This document shows positions 41,171-50,237 of a stretch of 64,000 nt of DNA, piece after piece. Positions within the stretch are counted from its first letter, which is position 1. Every line of letters starts with the position of its first letter. The DNA comes from Urbifossiella sp046350095. GTDB lineage: Bacteria > Planctomycetota > Planctomycetia > Gemmatales > Gemmataceae. The position numbers and the translations under genes were made by a program. The notes under the pieces are model-generated. The model did not search any database, had not been told where the DNA came from, and saw nothing but the letters and a program-made list of their open reading frames with translations. The DNA is taken from contig JAXMBA010000002.1 of assembly GCA_046350095.1 (NCBI GenBank), positions 2,289,019-2,353,018 on the forward strand, in the 5' to 3' direction.

Positions 41171-42535
41171 ATGTTCACCGACGGCCCCCACACCATCACC
41201 GCCGCCGCCGAGTTGATCCGCCGGGGCGACCTCACGCCGTCCGAGTTGCTGGAGCAGTGTCTCGCCCGCATCGACCGCTACGAATCGCGCGTGAAGGCGT
41301 GGGTGGTCGTGGACCGCGACGGCGCCCGCGAGCAGGCCGCGCGCCTGACCGCCGAGCTGAAGGCCGGCACGACCCGCGGCCCGCTCCATGGCATCCCGGT
41401 CGGCATCAAGGACATCATCGACGTGTTCGACCTGCCGACGGGCTGCGGGTCGAAGCGGTGGGCGAACAGCATCGCCCGGCAGGACGCGACGTGCGTGAGT
41501 CGGCTGCGGCAGGCGGGGGCGGTGATCGTCGGCAAGACGGTGACGACGGCGTTCGCGTTCCTGGACCCGCCGCCGACGCGGAACCCGTGGAACCTGGACC
41601 GCACGCCGGGAGGCAGTTCGAGCGGGTCGGCGGCGGCGGTGGCGTGCGGCATGTGCCTGGGCGCGCTGGGCACCCAGACCGGCGGCTCGCTGACGCGCCC
41701 GGCGAGCTTCTGCGGCGTGTGCAGCCTGAAGCGGACGTGGGACCGCGTGAAGCTCGATGGTGTGTTGCCGCTGGCGCCGAGCCTGGATCATCTCGGGTTC
41801 ATGGCGAATAGCGTGGGCGACCTCGGCCTCCTGTACCGGGCCGTGGCCGGCGACATGGATTACGGGAAGTACGGTGGCATCGACGTGCGCGACCCGCTGC
41901 CGGTCGGCCTGAACTGGGGCGTGGCCCGCGTCCGCCGGCAGCCTCAACCGCACCTCGGCGTACACGTGACGAACGACTTCTTCCCGGACCGCACATCCCC
42001 GGTCATGGCGGACGCCTTTCGGCGATTCGTGGACCGGCTCGATGCCGTCGGCGACGTGGTGCTGCCGCCGGCGTTCGCATCCGTTCCTTCCGCGCACCGC
42101 ACCGTCATGGCGTGCGAGGCCGCCGCGTACCACGCCGAGCGGATGGCCCGCCGCCCCGACGATTACCCGCCGAAGATCGCCGAGCTCGTTCGCGAAGGGT
42201 TGGCATTGTCGGGAGCGGCATACCGGCAGGCGCTCGACCTGCGCGACCGCCTGTTCTTCGAGCTGACCCAGCGCGACATTCCTAGCGCGTTGCTCGTGCC
42301 CGCTGCCATCGGCCCGGCACCAACGCCCGAGACGACCGGCGACGCGGTGTTCAACGCCCCGTGGAGCTTCCTCGGCCTTCCGACGGTGTCGTTCCCAATC
42401 GGCCGGGCGCCGGACGGCCTCCCGCTCGCCGTCCAGCTCGTCGGCGAAAAGTTCACCGAGGCCGAGCTGCTGCAAGCAGCCGCGGCGCACGCCGAACGCG
42501 CCGAGTACGAGCCCCGGCCGCTTCCGCTAGACTGA
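41171..42535 (+). CDS. Amidase signature family hydrolase
   Basis: 454 residues. The Ser-cisSer-Lys triad can be placed: Lys80 in VGIKDIID, the serine row in GGSSSGSAAAV at 149-153, and the nucleophile Ser173 in TQTGGSLTRPASFCG. It cleaves or transfers amide groups; it could be a GatA relative or a degradative amidase, and no gatB/gatC lies beside it. ATG 41171 follows the palindrome by 18 bp. The RluA-like gene starts 4 bp after its stop, so the pair is co-transcribed. Confidence 0.9.
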   Translation: MFTDGPHTITAAAELIRRGDLTPSELLEQCLARIDRYESRVKAWVVVDRDGAREQAARLTAELKAGTTRGPLHGIPVGIKDIIDVFDLPTGCGSKRWANSIARQDATCVSRLRQAGAVIVGKTVTTAFAFLDPPPTRNPWNLDRTPGGSSSGSAAAVACGMCLGALGTQTGGSLTRPASFCGVCSLKRTWDRVKLDGVLPLAPSLDHLGFMANSVGDLGLLYRAVAGDMDYGKYGGIDVRDPLPVGLNWGVARVRRQPQPHLGVHVTNDFFPDRTSPVMADAFRRFVDRLDAVGDVVLPPAFASVPSAHRTVMACEAAAYHAERMARRPDDYPPKIAELVREGLALSGAAYRQALDLRDRLFFELTQRDIPSALLVPAAIGPAPTPETTGDAVFNAPWSFLGLPTVSFPIGRAPDGLPLAVQLVGEKFTEAELLQAAAAHAERAEYEPRPLPLD

Positions 42536-42539
42536 CGGC

Positions 42540-43241
42540 ATGTCCTTCGCCGACGCGCTCGACGTCCTCCTCGAAGACAACCACGTCGTCGCGGTCAACA
42601 AGCCGGCGGGCTGGCCCACCACGCACTTCGACGGCTCCGACGAGACCATCGACCGCGTCGTGAAAGCGTACCTGAAGGAGAAGTACCAGAAGCCGGGGAA
42701 CGTGTTCCTCGGCGTCGTCCACCGGCTCGACAAGCCGGTGTCAGGGGCGCTGCTGTTCGCCCGCACGAGCAAGGCCGCGGCCCGGCTCAGCGAGCAGTTC
42801 CGCGAGGGCGCCGTCGAGAAGACGTACTGGGCCGTCGTGGAGGGCGACCGCCTCCCCGACGCCGGCGCGTTCGAGGACCACCTGCTGAAGGACGACGCGG
42901 CGGCGCGGGTGGAGGTGGTGCCGGCCGGCACCCCGGGGGCGCAGCTGGCCCGGCTGCTGTACACCGTGCGGGCGCGGCACAACGGGCTGACGCTGCTGGA
43001 GCTGCGGCCACACACGGGTCGGAAGCACCAGCTGCGGGTGCAGCTGGCGAGCCGCGGGGCGCCGATCTACGGCGACGCGAAGTACGGCAGCCGGTTCGCG
43101 CTCGGCCCGGCGATCGGCCTCCACGCGCGGGCGCTGACGTTCCTCCACCCGACGAGCAAGGCGCCGACGACGGTGACGGCCGACGTGCCGAAGGGCTGGC
43201 GCGGCCGATTCGCGCACCTGTTGGCGGACCGTGGTGGTTAA
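42540..43241 (+). CDS. RluA family pseudouridine synthase
   Basis: Converts uridine to pseudouridine in rRNA or tRNA. 233 residues with the catalytic aspartate D64 in VVHRLDKPVSGALLFART and the LLELRPHTGRKHQLRVQLA segment, plus PIYGDAKYGS near the C-terminus. A separate S4 domain is absent, as in the shorter RluA/RsuA-related forms. The target site is not determinable. It lies 4 bp downstream of the amidase gene. Confidence 0.95.
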   Translation: MSFADALDVLLEDNHVVAVNKPAGWPTTHFDGSDETIDRVVKAYLKEKYQKPGNVFLGVVHRLDKPVSGALLFARTSKAAARLSEQFREGAVEKTYWAVVEGDRLPDAGAFEDHLLKDDAAARVEVVPAGTPGAQLARLLYTVRARHNGLTLLELRPHTGRKHQLRVQLASRGAPIYGDAKYGSRFALGPAIGLHARALTFLHPTSKAPTTVTADVPKGWRGRFAHLLADRGG

Positions 43242-43242
43242 G

Positions 43243-43290
43243 TTGCCGCTTGCGGCTTAGCGTTGGGCGACGCTAAGCCGCAAGCGGCAA
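43243..43290. repeat. Perfect inverted repeat after the RluA-family gene
   Basis: Arms 43243-43263 and 43270-43290 (21 bp) pair without mismatch around TGGGCG. They start right after the stop codon of the pseudouridine synthase gene and end 13 bp before the D-glutamate-cyclase-like gene. No T-tract follows. The arms start TTGCCGCTTGCGGCTTAG, again a repeat-like wording. Confidence 0.92.
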
Positions 43291-43303
43291 AACGGGAACC
43301 GAC

Positions 43304-44173
43304 ATGACCCCCGACGACAAACTCGCCGCGATCCTGGCGGCGGTGCAGGTCGACCCCGGCAGCCGCGGCCTGGCCCGCGACCCGGCCGACAACCTGTTCA
43401 CCGCCACCGCCGGCGACTTCCAGGCCGCCTGCCGGGTGCTCGCCAAGCGGCCCGTCGCCAACATCCTGACAGGGTTCTACATCCCGACGGCCGAACCGCC
43501 GGCGTTCGAGACGGACGGCCCCCTCGGCGCGGTCTTTCTGCTCCGTGCGTTGCTCCAGGCCGGCGGGCATGGCTTCAACATCGGGTTTGAAGTCCCGGTC
43601 TTTCGCGCGATCATGGCCGGGTTGGACGCGGCAAAACACGCGGAGCCGCTGGTCAATTACGGATCCCCGATCCACCTCATCTGCATTGAGCGAGCCGGAC
43701 CGGCCGCCGACGGCAACTACTACACGATGCGCGGGCGAGACATCGGCTCGTACCTGGACCAGCACTCGAAGGGAAGTCTCGGCCGGCTGTTCCCGAGCGA
43801 AGTGACCATCGGCATCGGCGACGGGGGGAACGAGATCGGCATGGGGAAGGTGCCGCACGAGACGGTCGTGAAGAACATCCCCAACGGCGACCTCGTCCAC
43901 TGCCGCGTGCCGACCGACCACCTCATCGTCGCCGGCGTCAGCAACTGGGGGGCGTACGCGCTCGCGGCGGGCGTGTTCGTCCTCCGCGGCGTCAAGCCGC
44001 CGGCCGACCTGTTCGACCCGGACCGCGAGCGGGAAATCCTCGACGTGATGGTCCGCGAGGGGCCACTGGTGGACGGCGTGACCGGCAAGCAGACCGCGAC
44101 CGTGGACGGGCTGACGTGGGACGAGTACGCCCGGCCGCTCCTGCGCATCCGCGAGATTCTGGAGGCGCCATGA
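43304..44173 (+). CDS. DUF4392 protein (D-glutamate-cyclase-like)
   Basis: 289 residues of the DUF4392 family (GFYIPTAEPPAFETDGPLG, VTIGIGDGGNEIGMGKVPHE, DHLIVAGVSNWGAYALAAG). In animals this domain, fused to a DUF1445 domain, forms D-glutamate cyclase, which turns D-glutamate into 5-oxoproline. Here it is the first gene of a two-gene operon: its stop overlaps the DUF1445 gene by 4 bp (ATGA), so translation is coupled. D-glutamate could come from peptidoglycan turnover; the role is inferred from the animal enzyme. Confidence 0.9.
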   Translation: MTPDDKLAAILAAVQVDPGSRGLARDPADNLFTATAGDFQAACRVLAKRPVANILTGFYIPTAEPPAFETDGPLGAVFLLRALLQAGGHGFNIGFEVPVFRAIMAGLDAAKHAEPLVNYGSPIHLICIERAGPAADGNYYTMRGRDIGSYLDQHSKGSLGRLFPSEVTIGIGDGGNEIGMGKVPHETVVKNIPNGDLVHCRVPTDHLIVAGVSNWGAYALAAGVFVLRGVKPPADLFDPDREREILDVMVREGPLVDGVTGKQTATVDGLTWDEYARPLLRIREILEAP

Positions 44174-44958
44174 CGCTCCGCGACGCGACCGGGGCGGCCG
44201 TCCGCGCCGCCTGCCGGGCCGGCACGCTCGCCGGCCCCACGCCCGGCCTCGCGGCCGGGTTCGTGCAGGCCAACCTCGTGCTCCTGCCGCGCGACTGGGC
44301 GTTCGACTTCCTGCTGTTCTGCCAGCGGAACCCGAAGCCGTGCCCGCTGCTGGACGTGACCGAGCCCGGCGACCCCGAGCCGCGCGGCGTCGCCCCCGGG
44401 GCCGACCTCAGCACCGACCTGCCGGCCTACCGCGTGTGGCAGAACGGCGAGCTGGTCGAGGAGCCGACCGACGTGCGGCGGCACTGGCGCGACGACCTCG
44501 TCGGGTTCGTCATCGGCTGCTCGTTCACGTTCGAGACGGCGCTGCTCGCGGCCGGGCTGCCGGTGCGGCACATCGAGGAGAACGTGAACGTGCCGATGTA
44601 CCGCACCAACGTCCCGTGCCGATCGGCGGGTCGGTTTAGCGGGCCGATGGTGGTGTCGATGCGGCCGCTGACGCCGGCGCAGGCGGTGCGGGCGACCCAG
44701 GTGTGCGGCCGGTTCCCGCGGGCGCACGGCACCCCCGTCGGCTTCGGCGACCCGGCGGCGCTGGGGATCGCGGACGTGGGCAAGCCCGACTACGGCGACG
44801 CGGTGACGATCCGCGCCGGGGAGGTGCCGGTGTTCTGGGCGTGCGGCGTGACGCCACAGGCGGCGCTGCTGCAGAGCCGGCCGCCGTTCGCCATCACGCA
44901 CAAGCCGGGGCACATGTTCCTGACGGACTGGCGCGACACAGACTTGGAAGGGGACTAA
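44170..44958 (+). CDS. DUF1445 putative hydro-lyase (D-glutamate-cyclase-like partner)
   Basis: 262 residues of the DUF1445/YcsI family: GLAAGFVQANLVLLPRDWAF, FVIGCSFTFETALLAAGLP, EENVNVPMYRTNVPC and AITHKPGHMFLTDW. In bacteria it is often annotated as putative hydro-lyase. Its start codon overlaps the stop of the DUF4392 gene, so the two polypeptides are made together and may assemble as the separate halves of the fused animal enzyme. Confidence 0.93.
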   Translation: MTLRDATGAAVRAACRAGTLAGPTPGLAAGFVQANLVLLPRDWAFDFLLFCQRNPKPCPLLDVTEPGDPEPRGVAPGADLSTDLPAYRVWQNGELVEEPTDVRRHWRDDLVGFVIGCSFTFETALLAAGLPVRHIEENVNVPMYRTNVPCRSAGRFSGPMVVSMRPLTPAQAVRATQVCGRFPRAHGTPVGFGDPAALGIADVGKPDYGDAVTIRAGEVPVFWACGVTPQAALLQSRPPFAITHKPGHMFLTDWRDTDLEGD

Positions 44959-44973
44959 TCCGGGGAACCGGAA

Positions 44974-45061
44974 TTTAGACAGGATAACAGGATGAACAGG
45001 ATACCGAGCCAAGACAGTTAGCCCGGTTCGGCATCCTGTTCATCCTGTTATCCTGTCTAAA
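44974..45061. repeat. Palindromic repeat, GGATAACAGGATGAAC family, copy 2
   Basis: Arms start TTTAGACAGGATAACAGG at 44974, and the mirror ends at 45061; they pair over more than 30 bp with one mismatch near the loop. The loop contains CCGAGCCAAGAC, the opposite orientation to copy 1. It separates two convergent genes (DUF1445 and a HAD phosphatase). Confidence 0.9.
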
Positions 45062-45068
45062 CTCCTTT

Positions 45069-45731
45069 TCAGATCAGCTGCTCGACTTGTTCCACCGTGA
45101 GCGCGTCGAGCGACGGCACTACCAAGTCCGCCCCCGCGTCCCGCAGCCGCTCCGCCGGGTGGTGCCCCACGAACGTCATCCCGACGCACGCCATCCCCGC
45201 CGCCTTCGCCGCCGCCACGCCCGACGGCGCGTCCTCGAACACCACGCACCGCGCCGCCGGCACCCCGAGCTGCGCAGCGGCCTTCAGGAACACCTCGGGG
45301 TCCGGCTTACCACATTTCACGTCGTCGCCGGAGACGATCGCGGTGAAGCGGCCCGCGGTGCCGGTGTGCCGCAGGATCAGGTCGAGGTTGGCCCGCGGGG
45401 CGCTCGAGCCGAGTCCTTGCAGCCACCCGGCCGCGGCCAACCCCTCCACCAGCGCCCCGACGCCCGGCAGTAGCGCGACGCCGGCGCGGTCGGTGGCGTC
45501 GCGGTAGCAGCGCTCCTTCTCCTCGCCCCAGTCGGCGCAGCGCTCGTCGCTCGCGGTCGGGTCGAAGAGCTGGCGGACAATTTCGGGATTGCGCTTCCCG
45601 AACGTGGCGGCGAAGTCGGCGCGGGTGAAGGCGAACCCGTGCGCCGCGGCGAACGCCTGCCACGCGGCGAAGTGAATCTCGGCGGTATCAACCAGGGTGC
45701 CGTCCACGTCCCAGATCGCGGCGCGGGTCAT
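45069..45731 (-). CDS. HAD family phosphatase (beta-phosphoglucomutase-like)
   Basis: 220 residues of the haloacid-dehalogenase superfamily: nucleophile D8 and D10 in DVDGTLVDT, Ser/Thr near LGSSAPR, Lys in CGKPDPEVFLKAA, and the acidic VFEDAPSGVAAAKAAG. A helical cap domain sits between. It may act on sugar phosphates; the substrate is unknown. It lies 12 bp downstream of the BaiN-like flavoprotein gene. Confidence 0.93.
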   Translation of the reverse strand: MTRAAIWDVDGTLVDTAEIHFAAWQAFAAAHGFAFTRADFAATFGKRNPEIVRQLFDPTASDERCADWGEEKERCYRDATDRAGVALLPGVGALVEGLAAAGWLQGLGSSAPRANLDLILRHTGTAGRFTAIVSGDDVKCGKPDPEVFLKAAAQLGVPAARCVVFEDAPSGVAAAKAAGMACVGMTFVGHHPAERLRDAGADLVVPSLDALTVEQVEQLI

Positions 45732-45743
45732 TCGCTTTCTCCC

Positions 45744-46976
45744 CTACAAGTTCCGACCGGCGAGCCAGCCGGTACTCCAGGCGGACTGGAAGTTGTAACC
45801 GCCGATCCACCCGTCGAGGTCGAGCACCTCGCCGGCCAGGTACAGGCCCGGCTGCTTCTTGCTCTCCATCGTCCGCGAATCGACCTCGGCCAGGCTCACG
45901 CCGCCGGCCGTCACCTCGGCCTTCTCGAACCCGAGCGTGCCGCGGAGCGGGATGCGCAGCCGCTTCACCGCCGCGACGAGCGCCTGCCGGTCGGGCTTGC
46001 TCAGCGCCGCGGCCTTGCGGTCGGCCGGCATCCCGCACAGCGTCAGCAGCTGGTCGCACACGCGCCGCGGCAGCTTCTCGGCGAGCACGACCGCGAGCTG
46101 CTTCTTCCCCGACGCCAGCGACTCGGCCCGCAGGTACTCGTCGAAGTGCGATTCCGGCTCGCCCGGTAGCAAATCCGCTTCCAGCACCAGCGTCGCCGGC
46201 GCCGGGTGGCCGCTGACGGCGCGGCTCACGTCGAGCGGCGCCGGGCCGGTGAGGCCGAAGTGCGCGAACAGCATCGATCCGCGGCGCGACGTGAGCGCCT
46301 TGCCGTTCTCGGTTACTTTCAGCGTCACGTCGGGGAGCGTGATGCCGCGGAGCTCGGCGACCCACGCCGGCTGCACGGTCAGCGGCACGAGCGCCGGCCG
46401 CGTCGCGGTGACGGTGTGGCCGAACGCCGCCGCGAAGCCGTACCCGTCGCCGGTCGTGCCGCACCCGGGGTAGGACTTGCCGCCGGTCGTGATGAGCACC
46501 TTCTCGGCGGTGAGCGTGCGAGTCGCGGTCGTAACGCGGAAGCCGCCGTCGGCTAGTCCTTCAACCCCGGTCACGGCTTCGCTCGTGGCCAGCACGGCAC
46601 CCGAGCGGCGCAGCCGGGTCAGCAGCGCTTCGAGAACATCAACCGCGCGGTCGCTGACGGGGAAGACCTTGCCCGTGTCCTCAACCTTCGTGGCGACGCC
46701 CTCCGCCTCGAACAGCTGCACCACCTCGCGCGGCCCGAGCGCCGCCAGCGCCGAGTGGAGGAACTTGCCGTTCGGGCCGAACGCCTCGACGATGCCGCGG
46801 GCGTCGCAGTCGTGGGTGATGTTGCAGCGAGTGCCGCCGCTCATCAGGATTTTCACGCCCGGCTTGCGGCCCTTCTCCAGCAGCAGGACGCGCCGCCCGC
46901 GCTCGGCGGCGTGCGCCGCGGCCACCAGGCCCGCGGCGCCGGCGCCGACCACGACCGCATCCCACTCCGCGCCCAT
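45744..46976 (-). CDS. BaiN/HI0933 family flavoprotein
   Basis: 410 residues with an N-terminal FAD motif (AVVVGAGAAGLVAAAHAAERG), GTRCNITHDC, VLITTGGKSYPGCGTTGDGYG, and a C-terminal LYLAGEVLDLDGWIGGYNFQ. The family is related to the bile-acid dehydroxylation enzyme BaiN and is common in bacteria, with mostly unknown substrates. ATG 46976 is the best start, because it places GAGAAG near the N-terminus. The open frame runs 54 residues further without family match. Confidence 0.93.
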   Translation of the reverse strand: MGAEWDAVVVGAGAAGLVAAAHAAERGRRVLLLEKGRKPGVKILMSGGTRCNITHDCDARGIVEAFGPNGKFLHSALAALGPREVVQLFEAEGVATKVEDTGKVFPVSDRAVDVLEALLTRLRRSGAVLATSEAVTGVEGLADGGFRVTTATRTLTAEKVLITTGGKSYPGCGTTGDGYGFAAAFGHTVTATRPALVPLTVQPAWVAELRGITLPDVTLKVTENGKALTSRRGSMLFAHFGLTGPAPLDVSRAVSGHPAPATLVLEADLLPGEPESHFDEYLRAESLASGKKQLAVVLAEKLPRRVCDQLLTLCGMPADRKAAALSKPDRQALVAAVKRLRIPLRGTLGFEKAEVTAGGVSLAEVDSRTMESKKQPGLYLAGEVLDLDGWIGGYNFQSAWSTGWLAGRNL

Positions 46977-47077
46977 GCCGTGCCCCCGGTGAGAGGGGCA
47001 TTCTAGGCGGCCGGTTGCCGCGGCCCCCGTGGGGCGGGTATCATCGCCCCCGCACCCGCAGACCCGAAAGGACCGCA

Positions 47078-49087
47078 ATGACGCGACCTCTCCTCCTGGC
47101 CGCCCTGCTGCTCGGGCCGGCCGCGCCCGCATTCGCACAGCCGAAGACCCTCGTCGAAGGCATGAAGAACCCCGAGTCCGTCGTCGTGCTGCCGGACGGC
47201 AAGACGTTCGTCACCGAGATCGGCGAGTTCGGCAAGGACGGCGACGGCAAGGTCACGCTCGTCGCCAACGGCAAGGCGACGACGTTCGTGGACGGGCTCG
47301 ACGACCCCAAGGGGATCGCCTTCTTCGCCAAGTGGCTGTTCGTGACGGACAACACCCGCGTTCTCCGGATCGACGTGGCCAGCAAGAAGCTGGACATCTT
47401 CGCCCCCGCGAACGCCTTCCCGGTGCAGCCGCAGTTCCTCAACGACATCGTGGTGGACCCCGAGAGCGGCATGGTGTACGTGTCCGACTCGGGCGACCGC
47501 AAGGGCGGCGGCGGGGCCGTGTACCGCATCACGCAACAAGGGCTCGTGTCCACGGTCGTCAACACCGACACCCTGAAGGGGCTCAACATCCCCAACGGCC
47601 TGGCGATGGACGGCGCGTCCAATCTCATCCTCGCCGACTTCGGCGCGGGGAACCTGTACCGCGTGAAGCTGAGCACGGGCGCCAGCGAGAAGATCGCCGA
47701 CGGCATCGACGGCGCCGACGGTTTGGCCTGGGACTACTACGGCCGGCTGTTCGTGAGCAGCTGGAAGAGCGGCACCGTCCACGTCATCCCGAAGCCGGGC
47801 GACGCGCCGGTGCTGCTGGCGAAGGGCTTCGAGAGCGCCGCCGACGTCTGCATGAGTGCCGACCGCAAGGAAGTCCTCGTGCCCGACATGAAGGCCGGGA
47901 AGCTGCTGGCCGTCAAGGCCGAGGTGCCCGGCGCCCCGGTGGACGAGAGCCCGGCCCCGGCCGCGTTCCAGCCGGCGTTCCCGGACCTGAAGTTCACCGG
48001 CTGGGAGCCCGTCAGCGACACCGGCAAGGCGAACCAGCTCCGCCTCATCCTCCTCACCCACGCCGGCGACGGCTCCAACCGCCTGTTCGTGCCGACGCAG
48101 CAGGGCGTCATCCACTACTTCCCGAACGACCCCGCGGCCAAGCAGACGAAGGTGTTCCTCGACCTGACCGACCGCGTGAAGTACTTCGACAACACGAACG
48201 AGGAAGGCTTCCTCGGCATGGCCTTCCCGCCGAACTACAAGCAGAGCGGCGAGTTCTTCGTCTTCTACACGCCGAAGGGCGGGAAGATGCGCAACGTGGT
48301 GTCGCGGTTCCGCGTGAGCAAGGACGACCCCGACCGCGCCGACCCGGCGTCGGAGGAAATCCTGCTGACGTTCGAGAAGCCGTTCTGGAATCACGACGGC
48401 GGCACGATCTGCTTCGGGCCGGACGGAATGCTGTACGTGTTCCACGGCGACGGCGGCGCCGGCAACGACCTGCACGACAACGCCCAGAACCTGAAGTCGA
48501 TCCTCGGCAAGATTCTTCGCATCGACGTCACCAAGAAGGACGCCGGCCTGCCGTACGCCATCCCGGCCGACAACCCGTTCGTGGGGAAGGCCGACGCCCG
48601 CGGCGAGGTGTGGGCCTACGGCCTGCGCAACGTCTGGCGGATGGGCTTCGACCGCAAGACGGGCGAGTTGTGGGCCGCGGACGTGGGGCAGAACCTGTAC
48701 GAGGAGATCAACATCGTCAAGAAGGGCGGCAACTACGGCTGGAACCGCCGCGAGGCATTCCACCCGTTCGGCGGCCGCGGCGTCGGCAACAACAAGGACA
48801 TGATCGACCCGGTGTGGGAGTACCACCACGACGTGGGCAAGTCGATCACCGGCGGCACAGTGTACCGCGGGACGAAGGCGCCTGAGCTGGACGGCCACTA
48901 CATCTACGGCGACTACGTGAGCGGCCGGGTGTGGGCGCTGAAGTACGACGGCGGCCGGGTGGTGGCGAACCGGCCGGTGAAGTGGACGGGGGCGCCGGTG
49001 TACTCGTTCGGCGAGGACGAGCGCGGCGAGCAGTACCTGCTGACCGCGACGACGAACGGCCGCGGCATCTTCGTGCTGAGCAAGTAG
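47078..49087 (+). CDS. Secreted sugar dehydrogenase-like double beta-propeller
   Basis: 669 residues. Signal peptide (LLLAALLLGPAAPAFA), then an NHL/SMP-30-like propeller (ESVVVLPDGKTFVTEIGEFG, LNDIVVDPESGMVYVSDSGD, LLVPDMKAGKLLAVKAEVPG with neighbouring blades), and from about 310 a PQQ-type glucose/sorbosone dehydrogenase domain (LLTHAGDGSNRLFVPTQQG, WNHDGGTICFGPDGMLYVF, EVWAYGLRNVWRMGFDRKTG, NYGWNRREAFHP). The domain order is common in planctomycetes. It may oxidise sugars outside the cell, perhaps with PQQ. ATG 47078 gives a good signal; a palindromic repeat follows the stop. Confidence 0.92.
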   Translation: MTRPLLLAALLLGPAAPAFAQPKTLVEGMKNPESVVVLPDGKTFVTEIGEFGKDGDGKVTLVANGKATTFVDGLDDPKGIAFFAKWLFVTDNTRVLRIDVASKKLDIFAPANAFPVQPQFLNDIVVDPESGMVYVSDSGDRKGGGGAVYRITQQGLVSTVVNTDTLKGLNIPNGLAMDGASNLILADFGAGNLYRVKLSTGASEKIADGIDGADGLAWDYYGRLFVSSWKSGTVHVIPKPGDAPVLLAKGFESAADVCMSADRKEVLVPDMKAGKLLAVKAEVPGAPVDESPAPAAFQPAFPDLKFTGWEPVSDTGKANQLRLILLTHAGDGSNRLFVPTQQGVIHYFPNDPAAKQTKVFLDLTDRVKYFDNTNEEGFLGMAFPPNYKQSGEFFVFYTPKGGKMRNVVSRFRVSKDDPDRADPASEEILLTFEKPFWNHDGGTICFGPDGMLYVFHGDGGAGNDLHDNAQNLKSILGKILRIDVTKKDAGLPYAIPADNPFVGKADARGEVWAYGLRNVWRMGFDRKTGELWAADVGQNLYEEINIVKKGGNYGWNRREAFHPFGGRGVGNNKDMIDPVWEYHHDVGKSITGGTVYRGTKAPELDGHYIYGDYVSGRVWALKYDGGRVVANRPVKWTGAPVYSFGEDERGEQYLLTATTNGRGIFVLSK

Positions 49088-49100
49088 CCGAGGAGCCGGA

Positions 49101-49200
49101 GAGAATGGACGGGATACCAGGATGAACAGGATACCGAACCAAGAACCCTCCCATGTCTTGGCTCGGTGATCCTGTTCATCCTGGTATCCCGTCCATTCTC
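49101..49200. repeat. Palindromic repeat, GGATAACAGGATGAAC family, copy 3
   Basis: The left arm starts GAGAATGGACGGGATACCAG at 49101, and its mirror ends at 49200. They pair over about 37 bp with a one-base difference near the loop. The loop contains CCGAACCAAGAAC and GTCTTGGCTCGG. It lies between the sugar dehydrogenase-like gene and ispH, both plus strand. Confidence 0.92.
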
Positions 49201-49297
49201 TTCGTTCTTCGCCCCGCCCCCGTTGCCTCCCGCCCGCGGCTGCGGTTGGCGGTGCAAAGCGACGCGGGTACGATACCCCCGTTAAGGAGGCCCGCGA

Positions 49298-50227
49298 ATG
49301 AAGATCATCCTGGCGAACCCGCGGGGGTTTTGCGCCGGCGTCAACATGGCGATCGAGAGCCTGGAGAAGGCGCTGGCGCTGTTCGGGGCGCCGCTGTACG
49401 TCTACCACGAGATCGTCCACAACCGCCCGATCGTCGAGAAGTTCACGGCCCTCGGCGTCGTGTTCGTGGACGACATCTCCGAGGTGCCCAACGGCGGCAC
49501 CGTGCTGTACAGCGCCCACGGCGTCAGCCCGGCCATCCGCGACGCCTCGAAGGCGCGCAACCTCCGCGCCATCGACGCCACCTGCCCGCTGGTGACGAAG
49601 GTGCACATGGAGGCGGTGAAGTTCGCGCGGGAGGGCTACACCATCGTGCTGATCGGCCACGAGGGGCACGACGAGGTGCTGGGCACGATGGGCGAGGCGC
49701 CGCACGCGATGGTGCTGGTCGAGGACGAGGCCGACGTGGCGGCGCTGACGCTGCCGGCGGACGCGAAGCTGGCCTTCCTGACGCAGACGACGCTGAGCGT
49801 GGACGAGGCCCGCGTGGTGATCGACGCGATCCGGAAGAAGTACCCGCAGGTGGTGGGGCCGAACAAGGACGACATCTGCTACGCGACGCAGAACCGGCAG
49901 GAGGCGGTGCGGACGCTGGTGCCGGAGGCGGACGTGGTGCTGGTGCTGGGGAGCCGGAACAGCTCGAACAGCCAGCGGCTGGCCGAGATCGCCGCCGCGA
50001 CCGGCCGCCGGGCGTACCTGGTGGACCGCGCCAGCGAGTTGCAGGACGAGTGGTTTACGCCGTCGGACACGGTGCTGGTGACGGCGGGGGCGAGCGCCCC
50101 GGAGGAGCACGTGATGGCGTGCGTGGACCACCTGCGGGCGCGGTTCGGGGCCGAGGTGGAGTCGCGGGTGGTGCGCGAGGAGCACGTCAGCTTCCCGCTC
50201 CCGCGCGAGCTGCGGGTGCTGGCGTAG
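49298..50227 (+). CDS. ispH: 4-hydroxy-3-methylbut-2-enyl diphosphate reductase
   Basis: Last step of the non-mevalonate isoprenoid pathway. 309 residues with the iron-sulfur cysteines C12 (NPRGFCAGV), C96 (DATCPLVTKVH) and C194 (DDICYATQNRQ), histidines in YHEIVHNRPIV, SAHGVSP and GHEGHDEVLGT, and SSNSQRL near the substrate site. ATG 49298 follows TTAAGGAGGCCCGCGA, a clear ribosome-binding site. The next gene is separated by a 213-bp nested palindrome. Confidence 0.98.
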   Translation: MKIILANPRGFCAGVNMAIESLEKALALFGAPLYVYHEIVHNRPIVEKFTALGVVFVDDISEVPNGGTVLYSAHGVSPAIRDASKARNLRAIDATCPLVTKVHMEAVKFAREGYTIVLIGHEGHDEVLGTMGEAPHAMVLVEDEADVAALTLPADAKLAFLTQTTLSVDEARVVIDAIRKKYPQVVGPNKDDICYATQNRQEAVRTLVPEADVVLVLGSRNSSNSQRLAEIAAATGRRAYLVDRASELQDEWFTPSDTVLVTAGASAPEEHVMACVDHLRARFGAEVESRVVREEHVSFPLPRELRVLA

Positions 50228-50237
50228 CGCGACTCGT

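Noticed and set aside
49250..49297. GCAAAGC upstream of ispH considered as a second GEMM aptamer
   Set aside because: Only the short string matches; the hairpin, GNRA loop and GCCGA segment are not present.
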